Shown piece by piece: positions 7,934 to 12,935 of a stretch of DNA of 12,935 bases (the stretch's first letter is position 1; every line of letters begins with the position of its first letter). The translations under genes were made by a program, and so were the position numbers. The DNA is from Bacteroidales bacterium. GTDB lineage: Bacteria > Bacteroidota > Bacteroidia > Bacteroidales > WCHB1-69. The DNA lies in the NCBI GenBank assembly GCA_012838875.1, contig DUOL01000123.1, forward strand, positions 1 through 12,935, written 5' to 3'. The notes beneath the pieces were generated by a model. It ran no database searches. It saw nothing but the letters and a program-made list of their open reading frames with translations, and was not told the DNA's origin.

Positions 7934-7992
7934 TTTCGTAGTTTATTAGATGTTGATGGCAAGCAAAAGACGAATGCTAAAAATTAAGAGAT

Positions 7993-8658
7993 ATGACGGC
8001 ACAAACAGGTGAAAAACTAATCTTCTCAGGGAAAGAAACTTGGATGGCGGCAGAACCATTAAATAAATATTTACGAAATAGAGATGATATAAATTTTATT
8101 TGGCCATCTACAAACTGTTATCGTGGATACTATGGAGAATGGGAGATTAAAGACAATAAGTTGTACCTAATTGGACTCAAAGCATACTTAGAAGGATACA
8201 GAGAAGTAGGATTAGATTATCTATTTCCAGGTCAAAAAGAAGTTTTTGCAAGTTGGGTTACTGGGAAAATAAGAGTCCCGCAAGGAGAAAAGTTAGAACA
8301 TGTTCGTGCGGGATATCTTTCTACGTATGAAAGTGATTTATTCCTTGTTTTTGAAAAAGGAATATTGGTAAATCAATATGAAGTTAATAATGTGAAAGAA
8401 TATCTCGATAGACTTAAGAGAAGAAAGAAAGAACGTAAGAAGAAAAAGATAAATGAAATAATTGGTTTTAGTGTTTTTTTATTTTTTATACTCGTTTTTA
8501 TAGGAATTTGTGTAGGAATATTCTATTTGATTAAAAGGGGTAGCGTATTAGGGTATGTCATATTAGCAATTTTAGCTAGCGGTATACTATTTTTATTTTT
8601 TTTAGCAATAAAAAACCGAATAAGGGATAAAAGAGAAGCTGCAAAAATGAAAAAATGA
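7993..8658 (+). CDS. Protein of unknown function: soluble N-terminal domain, basic linker, two TM helices
   Basis: 221 aa. Residues 1 to about 135 form a compact soluble domain with conserved-looking stretches (EPLNKYL, STNCYRGYYGEWEI, LYLIGLKAYLEG, ASWVTGKIRVPQGE, GYLSTYESDLFLVFEKG). These recall a widespread family of uncharacterised bacterial proteins that I know only from memory and have not verified. Residues 141-152 are almost all Lys/Arg. Two hydrophobic helices follow (about 154-180 and 184-207), and then a basic tail. The basic cluster before the first helix predicts that the N-terminal domain and both termini are cytoplasmic. There is no signal peptide. The gene sits between two inverted GC-rich repeats and overlaps the start of a 44-aa ORF by ATGA. 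It could be an immunity-type or accessory protein, but nothing here shows a function. Confidence 0.8.
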   Translation: MTAQTGEKLIFSGKETWMAAEPLNKYLRNRDDINFIWPSTNCYRGYYGEWEIKDNKLYLIGLKAYLEGYREVGLDYLFPGQKEVFASWVTGKIRVPQGEKLEHVRAGYLSTYESDLFLVFEKGILVNQYEVNNVKEYLDRLKRRKKERKKKKINEIIGFSVFLFFILVFIGICVGIFYLIKRGSVLGYVILAILASGILFLFFLAIKNRIRDKREAAKMKK

Positions 8659-8789
8659 GGATTGTAATAGATAACAAAAAATTAGACCAAATAAACGTAA
8701 TTTCTGAAAGGAATGCCAAAACTTCAGAACCAATTACGAAAGAATTGGAAAACTGGAGCGACACGAAGAAGACCCTATTTTCGAATTAA
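8655..8789 (+). CDS. Candidate 44-aa protein translationally coupled to the two-TM protein gene
   Basis: The ATG overlaps the stop of the preceding gene as ATGA (8655-8658), a common arrangement for translational coupling. The product is short and polar: it starts MRIVIDNKKLDQ, has a Lys/Glu/Asn-rich middle and ends KKTLFSN. No signal peptide, TM helix or motif is visible. It is either a genuine small partner protein, the remnant of a longer gene cut by rearrangement near repeat B, or chance. The overlap is the main support. Confidence 0.4.
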   Translation: MRIVIDNKKLDQINVISERNAKTSEPITKELENWSDTKKTLFSN

Positions 8790-8939
8790 AAATTTATTTA
8801 TTTCGTAATCGAAAATTTAAAATTACACCTGAGTAAAATAAGATATACAGGTGTCAAATGTTTGGCTTAATGGCTAAGTATTGTGGTTATTTGAAAATTA
8901 AAAACTCTCCACTTTCAACGTTTTTCTATAGTGTTTTAT

Positions 8940-9125
8940 ATGAGTAAGTTGGCTGCGTGAGGCGCTTAGGTGGAAAGCCCGCAAGGGCAGAAGCCGCTGG
9001 GGACGCTGCGGCAAAAAAGCGAGCTTGTAAGCTCTTTTTGCCGCCATGCGTCCCCACGGCTTGTGCCCGCGGACTTGGAACCGGGCGCCGACCCCGAGCG
9101 TAGCGAGGGGGCACGCCCTAATAAA
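8940..9125 (-). repeat. GC-rich structured repeat, copy B (right, inverted orientation)
   Basis: This is the inverted counterpart of 7551-7739, about 186 nt, with the same nested long hairpin. Differences cluster in loops: the apical loop reads as GAGCTT/AAGCTC here against a weaker pairing in copy A. The small hairpin near the 9125 end is CCCC (9092-9095) with GGGG (9107-9110), whereas copy A has CCCGT with ACGGG, so pairing is kept although the bases changed. Similarity stops abruptly at 8940 and 9125. Several open frames on the minus strand across this repeat are composition artefacts. Confidence 0.9.
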
Positions 9126-9404
9126 AAATAACATATAAAAAACAAAAAACGAAAAATGAAAAATGCTTTGTTAATTGAATAAACTGCTATTTTATTTCTA
9201 AAAAACTCCCAAAATTTTATTTTTTTAAAGAAAATTGAAAAGAGAAAATTATATTCTCATTTTGTAAAATTTGAAAAAAATACTAAGTAACCTTAAGAAA
9301 TTGCATATTTTACATTGTAAAGTAGTTTTCTTCAATTAAATCATCTATTTTTGTAAATAGGTTAAATTTTATTGTTTTCTATGTCTAATTTGTAGTTTTT
9401 GTTG

Positions 9405-9420
9405 TTAAATGTACATTTAA
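9405..9420. promoter_or_regulatory. Perfect 16-bp palindrome, candidate operator upstream of the LytTR gene
   Basis: TTAAATGTACATTTAA is a perfect 16-bp palindrome with no spacer. Its centre is about 75 nt upstream of the predicted transcription start of the LytTR-regulator gene, a usual place for an activator or autoregulatory site. AT-rich background makes shorter palindromes common, but a perfect 16-mer is less expected. Confidence 0.45.
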
Positions 9421-9450
9421 TCACTTTTAATTATTTTAAGTTATTTCATA

Positions 9451-9481
9451 GTTGTTTATTGTTATAAAATTATTAAATTTG
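9451..9481 (+). promoter_or_regulatory. Promoter of the LytTR-regulator gene
   Basis: GTTG at 9451-9454 and TAAATTTG at 9474-9481 (exact TAnnTTTG) are separated by 19 nt, the same spacing and -33 word as in the tRNA-Cys promoter of this window. The start near 9488 gives a leader of about 32 nt to the ATG. Confidence 0.7.
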
Positions 9482-9519
9482 AAATCTGGATATTAGTAAT
9501 AATTAAAGAAAAATAAAAA

Positions 9520-10284
9520 ATGGAAACTTTAACTTGTTCACTTCTCATTCAATCGGCTGATATTGAGACGAAAATTTTGGATTGTGCTGAAAATTTTTCA
9601 TCAATTAAAATAGCAGAGATTTTCAAAAACCCTTTTGATGCCTTTGAAAAATTAAATAAAACATGTTCGGATATTTTATTTGTAGATATTGATTTTCTTC
9701 ATTTTAATCCTGTAGAATTTTTTAAAATGATAAACAGACCGACTTTTATCATCGGATTAACGGAGAATAGAGAAAAAGTATTAGATCTCCTTGATGACGG
9801 CTTCTTCGATTTGCTTTTTAATCCCTTTACACTTGAAGATTTTTGTAAAAAAATCGGCAAAGTTATTCGTATTGTCCAAGATATTAAAGCGAATAGATTT
9901 AAAGTTAATGCTGTGTCTGATAACGATTTACAGTATAGTATAAAACAACCTTTACCCCTTCAAAAAGAGTTTATGTTTCTTAAATATCGGAGGGTATCTA
10001 CAAAAATTAGATTTGATGACATTATCTACATTCAAAATGTCGGTAATGTTTTAAAGGTTTTTAACGAAAATGGAGCATTTTTTTATCACGGATCAACTTT
10101 ATGCAAGATGCTCCGAAGTCTTCCAAGTAATAGATTTATTAGATTAAATAAGTCAATAATAGTCAATTTTGCGAAAATTGATAAAATGGAACGGCATCTT
10201 ATCTACGTCAAAAATCAGTCATTTAAACTTTCACGAACATATTCGTATCAGCTTATGGACGTTTTAAACAAGAATACTAATTAG
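9520..10284 (+). CDS. LytTR-family response-regulator-like transcription factor with degenerate receiver
   Basis: 254 aa. Residues 5 to about 120 resemble a response-regulator receiver: a strand with VDID whose D56 fits the phospho-acceptor position, then IIGLTENRE with T81 at the Ser/Thr position. The N-terminal acidic pair is replaced by QSAD, and the conserved Lys of the KPF segment is Asn (FNPF, N101), so normal Asp phosphorylation is doubtful. Residues 148 to about 250 are a LytTR DNA-binding domain: FDDIIYIQNVGNVLKVF, then FIRLNKSIIVNFAKIDKME, then KNQSFKLSRTYS, matching the family signature of an RxxxSxIVN segment and a final LSR. Such proteins bind promoter DNA, usually paired with a membrane histidine kinase; no kinase gene is adjacent, so this is an orphan. 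The ATG at 9520 is preceded by an A-rich leader and a strong promoter. Targets are unknown. Confidence 0.9.
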   Translation: METLTCSLLIQSADIETKILDCAENFSSIKIAEIFKNPFDAFEKLNKTCSDILFVDIDFLHFNPVEFFKMINRPTFIIGLTENREKVLDLLDDGFFDLLFNPFTLEDFCKKIGKVIRIVQDIKANRFKVNAVSDNDLQYSIKQPLPLQKEFMFLKYRRVSTKIRFDDIIYIQNVGNVLKVFNENGAFFYHGSTLCKMLRSLPSNRFIRLNKSIIVNFAKIDKMERHLIYVKNQSFKLSRTYSYQLMDVLNKNTN

Positions 10285-10405
10285 ATATCTCAAAGTGTCG
10301 TTGCTCATCATAGATAAGCTCAAATGTCAGAATCCGAATTTTGAGTTCATTTTCGTAATTCAGTTATAAGTTGAACTGACATGGTAGGTTAGAGTTTTGA
10401 TTTAC
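10285..10405. other. Convergent intergenic segment with weak stem-loops
   Basis: CTCAAA (10319-10324) pairs with TTTGAG (10340-10345), followed shortly by a TTTT, and TCAGTT (10360-10365) pairs with AACTGA (10374-10379). Either could end the LytTR message, but both stems are short and neither has a proper T-tract, so no firm terminator is called for that gene. Confidence 0.3.
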
Positions 10406-10442
10406 AAAAAATAGGAGAAATTTTATAAAACTTCCCCTATTT
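10406..10442 (-). terminator. Intrinsic terminator of the tRNA-Cys transcript
   Basis: On the minus strand, immediately after the encoded CCA, AAATAGGGGAAGTTTTA folds with TAAAATTTCTCCTATTT into a nearly continuous 17-bp stem with two G-U pairs, running into a six-T tract. The stem abuts the tRNA 3' end with no gap. Confidence 0.85.
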
Positions 10443-10516
10443 TGGAGGTCTCTTCCGGATTCGAACCGGAGTAGACGGTTTTGCAGACCGGTGCCTAGCC
10501 ACTCGGCCAAGAGACC
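10443..10516 (-). tRNA. trnC: tRNA-Cys (anticodon GCA), CCA encoded
   Basis: Minus-strand cloverleaf: acceptor GGTCTCT/AGAGACC, D arm GCCGAGTGGCTAGGC, anticodon loop CTGCAAA (GCA), a 4-nt variable region CTAC, and T arm TCCGG-TTCGAAT-CCGGA. The discriminator is U73, the cysteine identity base, followed by a genome-encoded CCA. The first anticodon-stem pair (27-43) is a C-U mismatch; the other four pairs are intact. It decodes UGC/UGU codons. Confidence 0.97.
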
Positions 10517-10534
10517 ATTTTTTTAATTTCTCTG

Positions 10535-10565
10535 CAAAAATATAAAAATAATCTACATAGTCAAC
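10535..10565 (-). promoter_or_regulatory. Promoter of tRNA-Cys
   Basis: Read on the minus strand, GTTG (10565-10562) is followed after exactly 19 nt by TATTTTTG (10542-10535), an exact TAnnTTTG. Transcription would start near 10528, about 12 nt before the mature tRNA 5' end. Confidence 0.8.
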
Positions 10566-10693
10566 TTTTTAAAAGCTCTTTTCCATATAATTTTGAATTA
10601 TGCTGCGCAATAGTGCAAAAATGGGACTGCTTTTCGAGCGTCTCAATCGAATTTTCGCAGAGTTTAATGTAATGAGTTCAGAAAATAGATTTA

Positions 10694-11308
10694 CTATTTT
10701 ATCAAAGCTAATCCTTCTCTTGCCGATTTATCGTTTGGGGAGATGATTAAGACGGTGTTAAACAAAATTTTAGCTTCATTTTTCTTATTTAAAAAATACT
10801 TTGTCCAGCCCGCCATCAGGTTAGAATAGTAGTCGAAAGGATACAAGCTAATCACCAAATCAAAGTGTTTTTCTGCGAGGGCAAAGTCTTTCCGATAGTA
10901 ATAAATATTGCCTAGTGCGTAGTTTACTTTTGTGTTCATTGGGTCGATGGCAAGGATTTTCTTGTAGGTAGTTTCCAGCAAATCGTTTTTTTTCTGTGCT
11001 TCGAGTGGATTGCACAAGCCGAGCAGTGCTTCAACCGCTTTAGGACGTAACTTTATGGCTTGTTCGTAGTAGCGAATGGTTTCATTGTAATTTTTTTCCA
11101 AATAGTAGAGCCAACCTAATCGAAGGGATTTATGATAATCGAACCCATTTAAGCCGATTATCTCATTAATAGCACCTTTATAGTCGCCTGCCGCTTCTTT
11201 GGTGTAGCTGGTTTCAAAAACTTTAGAAGGAGTAATCTGTGCCGAAGCTGAAACTCCAAACATGACCAAAAAAATCATTATTACTCTTTTTTTCTTTAAA
11301 AATTCCAT
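10694..11308 (-). CDS. Exported TPR protein (operon partner of the TPR/beta-barrel protein)
   Basis: 204 aa with a signal peptide (basic KKKR start, hydrophobic core, cleavage after VSASAQ at about residue 24). The remainder is four to five tetratricopeptide repeats: SLRLGWLYYLEKNYNETIRY and onward; AVEALLGLCN; VNYALGNIYYYRKDFALAEKHF; SNLMAGWTKYFLNKKNEAKILF. Each shows the usual Trp/Leu/Gly/Tyr/Ala/Pro pattern and ends in phrases like LRP, IDP, LYP, ISP. TPR proteins mediate protein-protein contact; here it is predicted to be periplasmic or outer-membrane associated. It has no lipobox. Its ATG lies 13 nt inside the end of the upstream TPR/barrel gene, which argues for coupled translation and joint function. 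It is the last gene of the operon. No other domain is visible. Confidence 0.85.
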   Translation of the reverse strand: MEFLKKKRVIMIFLVMFGVSASAQITPSKVFETSYTKEAAGDYKGAINEIIGLNGFDYHKSLRLGWLYYLEKNYNETIRYYEQAIKLRPKAVEALLGLCNPLEAQKKNDLLETTYKKILAIDPMNTKVNYALGNIYYYRKDFALAEKHFDLVISLYPFDYYSNLMAGWTKYFLNKKNEAKILFNTVLIISPNDKSAREGLALIK

Positions 11309-12636
11309 TTTAATCCAAGATTTATTAAGTGGTTATTATATTTATACATTAATAGTTCCGTGTAATAATTGGTTAACGCCCAACCTTCTCGTTGCGTCCA
11401 CGAGTAGGTAGCGGAAAGCGTTATTTTTTTGAAATAGTACGATAAACTCAAACTCGAAATAAACTTAATCGGGTCGTAGGTATCATACACGACAAAAGAA
11501 CGTTCCGTTATGTAATTCAGGTGATTCCCCACACTTACCATTCCGTCCAACCACATTTTTCCGAATAATCTCACACCGATTTTTTGGGAAAAAACGGCGT
11601 TTCTTGGTCTGTTTTTATTATTATCTAAAATCAGTGTAGCGGAGGTGTTTCCGTAAAAATTCAAGTTTCCTAATGGGAAATAAGTGAGTTGTATTGTGGA
11701 GTGAAATTGATTAGAGAAAGCAAAATCGGAATAGGCGAATGAGATTTCGGGCATCAGGTAAGTGAATCTTTTACTCAAAAAAACTAAAGCGGAAAAGTTG
11801 TAATCTGTTGATTTAGAAGAAGATATTCTCCATTTTTTTCCGTAGACGGCTGCATTTCCCGAAGTTTGAGCTGTTGACTTATGGTTTTTCTCAATAGCAT
11901 AAAATCCGCCGACAAAGCCGATGGAAAAGTTGTGGTTTAAATAAATTTCCGTGCCGAGATTAAATTGATGTTGCGACAGGAAATTGTTCTGTTTTAGGTT
12001 GTTTTGAGCGAAACGCTCAAACTTAGAAGTAAACAAGTTATAACTTACATTTAATTTCACTCGGCTGGAAAGATTAAATCCGACTGTTACACCTCCCAAT
12101 ATCATGTCCTGATATTGGTTTATGGTGTCAAGATTGGCTATTTTATTGCGTAGTTTTTCGTTGTTATCGCTAAAGGTATAGCCCCCGGAAATATGGACAA
12201 AATTGACAAGTGGTAACCTATAACCGAGCAATTCCTGACTGCTTTTCGGCAATGTTTTTGCTAGTAGTTCAGTTTTTATATTTTGACCGCTAAGTAGATA
12301 AGCCAAGTATAGACTTCCTTTCAGAAAGAGGTCGTCAGGCATATATTTAAGGGTTTTTTCGTAATATTTTGCCGCTTTTGCATAGTTTTTCAATTCATAA
12401 TAGGCTATTGCTTTGCGGTAATATAAATAGGGGAAAGTAATTCCCGATTGTTCTGCTTTTTTTGCAGTTTTAATCAGTGCTTTAAAATCTTGATTTTGAT
12501 ACTGAACGAAAGTGAGACTATCATAGTAGATTATTTGCTTATTTTTCTCTAATTCATTCATAGCGAGCGAATCTTGTTGCCCTTTTGCCGTCCAAAAAAA
12601 AGAGAGTAATATTAAGGTAAAAACTATTCTATGCAT
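11296..12636 (-). CDS. TPR plus outer-membrane beta-barrel protein (YaiO-like)
   Basis: 446 aa with a signal peptide (MHR, hydrophobic core, cleavage after AKGQ at about 20). Residues about 35-125 hold TPR helices, clearest in YLYYRKAIAYYELKNYAKAA and KYYEKTLKYMPDD. From about residue 145 the sequence is a series of amphipathic strands (HISGGYTFSD, GGVTVGFNL, VKLNVSYNLF, FSIGFVGGFYAI, MPEISFAYSD, TIQLTYFPLG, KIGVRLFGK, SLSLSYYFKKITLSATYSW) ending in LGLKWNF, a C-terminal aromatic typical of BAM-inserted barrels. The TPR-then-barrel order recalls YaiO-type proteins and, more loosely, exopolysaccharide exporters such as PgaA. The export role is inference only. It overlaps its upstream neighbour by 13 nt and the downstream TPR gene by 13 nt. 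Confidence 0.85.
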   Translation of the reverse strand: MHRIVFTLILLSFFWTAKGQQDSLAMNELEKNKQIIYYDSLTFVQYQNQDFKALIKTAKKAEQSGITFPYLYYRKAIAYYELKNYAKAAKYYEKTLKYMPDDLFLKGSLYLAYLLSGQNIKTELLAKTLPKSSQELLGYRLPLVNFVHISGGYTFSDNNEKLRNKIANLDTINQYQDMILGGVTVGFNLSSRVKLNVSYNLFTSKFERFAQNNLKQNNFLSQHQFNLGTEIYLNHNFSIGFVGGFYAIEKNHKSTAQTSGNAAVYGKKWRISSSKSTDYNFSALVFLSKRFTYLMPEISFAYSDFAFSNQFHSTIQLTYFPLGNLNFYGNTSATLILDNNKNRPRNAVFSQKIGVRLFGKMWLDGMVSVGNHLNYITERSFVVYDTYDPIKFISSLSLSYYFKKITLSATYSWTQREGWALTNYYTELLMYKYNNHLINLGLKWNF

Positions 12637-12935
12637 AAACTCTGATTCTTCGATTTAATTTCGATTTTTGATTCTGATACGGCTACGTTGTACTCTGTAA
12701 TCGGCTCTTTTTTCCAAAAAGACTTAACTTTAACTTGATTGAGAAACTCAACATTTTCTGGATAAAACAGATTGTCCGCATGGTGCAGTTTAGATGTAAA
12801 ATTCACCTGACAGAACAGTACGATAGGAGCAAGAAAATCTTGTATCCATTTGATAGAGAGAGATAATTCCTTTGATAGAGGAATAATATCTTTAACTTCA
12901 ATGCTTTTCTCTCCGGCAAGTAGAAGTCGGAAACA
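12624..12935 (-). CDS. C-terminal fragment of an unidentified protein (5' end beyond the window)
   Basis: The minus-strand frame ending with the stop at 12624-12626 stays open to the right edge (12935), giving 103 residues of a longer protein; a GTG at 12806 is an internal codon, not a start. The fragment shows FRLLLAGEKSIEV, then a hydrophobic stretch KWIQDFLAPIVLFCQVNF, then a charged tail with SFWKKEPITEYNV and KIEIKSKN. I cannot assign a family. Its last 13 nt overlap the start of the TPR/beta-barrel gene, so it is the upstream member of the same operon, and its identity would be the best clue to what the operon does. Confidence 0.65.
   Translation of the reverse strand, partial: CFRLLLAGEKSIEVKDIIPLSKELSLSIKWIQDFLAPIVLFCQVNFTSKLHHADNLFYPENVEFLNQVKVKSFWKKEPITEYNVAVSESKIEIKSKNQSLCIE

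Larger units (their letters stand above)
7496..7992. other. Intergenic region holding GC-rich repeat A and the promoter of the two-TM protein gene
   Basis: This 497-nt gap contains the GC-rich repeat copy at 7551-7739, then about 160 nt of ordinary AT-rich sequence (7740-7897) in which I see no gene or clear signal, then a promoter at 7901-7933. Open frames on the minus strand inside the repeat arise from its GC-rich composition and are not supported as genes. Confidence 0.7.
8790..9519. other. Gene-free region: two weak inverted repeats, GC-rich repeat B, then AT-rich leader with palindromes
   Basis: From left to right: 8-bp arms ATTTTCGA (8777-8784) and TCGAAAAT (8809-8816) straddle the end of the 44-aa ORF without a T-tract; ACACCTG (8825-8831) and CAGGTGT (8848-8854) form a second small stem; repeat B occupies 8940-9125; 9126-9450 is very AT-rich with short palindromes at 9259-9270, 9309-9321, 9345-9360 and 9405-9420; and the promoter of the LytTR gene follows. 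I see no credible gene on either strand. Confidence 0.65.

Noticed and set aside
7950..8012. 20-codon ATG frame overlapping the start of the two-TM protein gene, possible leader peptide
   Set aside because: It is very short, has no supporting ribosome site or attenuator structure, and such frames are expected by chance.
8898..9134. Two open frames (78 and 62 aa) on the minus strand over repeat B
   Set aside because: They are composition artefacts of the GC-rich hairpin element; two overlapping frames are open at once and neither has a promoter or recognisable domain.
1..12935. CRISPR array, rRNA, integrase or transposase gene
   Set aside because: No regularly spaced short direct repeats, rRNA sequence or recombinase motifs are visible on either strand; the only mobile-like signal is the non-coding inverted repeat pair.

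Overview
The window looks like a chromosome segment of an AT-rich member of the Bacteroidota, probably Bacteroidales-like. The evidence is a type IX secretion (T9SS) type-A sorting tail on a giant Ig-repeat protein, OmpA-family and TPR/beta-barrel outer-membrane proteins, a LytTR regulator, absence of Shine-Dalgarno sites, and several promoters of the Bacteroidota form (TTTG or TTG near -33, TAnnTTTG near -7, 19-21 nt apart). The species cannot be told from the sequence.

Layout. (1) 1-3047 (+): the 3' two-thirds or so of a secreted multi-Ig adhesin-like gene, open at the left edge and ending in a T9SS tail. A perfect 13-bp hairpin separates it from (2) 3141-4688 (+), an OmpA-family peptidoglycan-binding outer-membrane protein closed by a strong intrinsic terminator. 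(3) 4817-6013 (+): a PLP-dependent Cys/Met-metabolism lyase. (4) 6128-7495 (+): an unrecognised exported protein with an HExxH motif and a beta-rich C-terminal half, driven by a good promoter that carries an 18-bp inverted repeat over its -7 box. (5) 7551-9125: two inverted, roughly 185-bp, strikingly GC-rich copies of one structured repeat flank a small unit: a 221-aa two-TM protein of unknown function plus a 44-aa ORF coupled to it by an ATGA overlap. (6) 9520-10284 (+): a LytTR-type regulator with a degenerate receiver, preceded by a long AT-rich leader with several palindromes, one a perfect 16-mer. (7) 10443-10516 (-): tRNA-Cys(GCA) with encoded CCA and its own promoter and terminator. 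(8) 10694-12935 (-): the end of an operon with overlapping genes: the 3' end of an unidentified gene, a TPR plus beta-barrel outer-membrane protein, and a periplasmic TPR protein.

Functional reading. Most genes concern the cell envelope: T9SS surface protein, OmpA anchor, HExxH/barrel protein, TPR/barrel operon. The PLP enzyme is metabolic. The repeat-flanked cassette is the best candidate for something mobile or undescribed. The evidence for it is structural (inverted arrangement, covarying hairpin, base composition sharply unlike the surroundings); no transposase is present here, so mobility is an inference.
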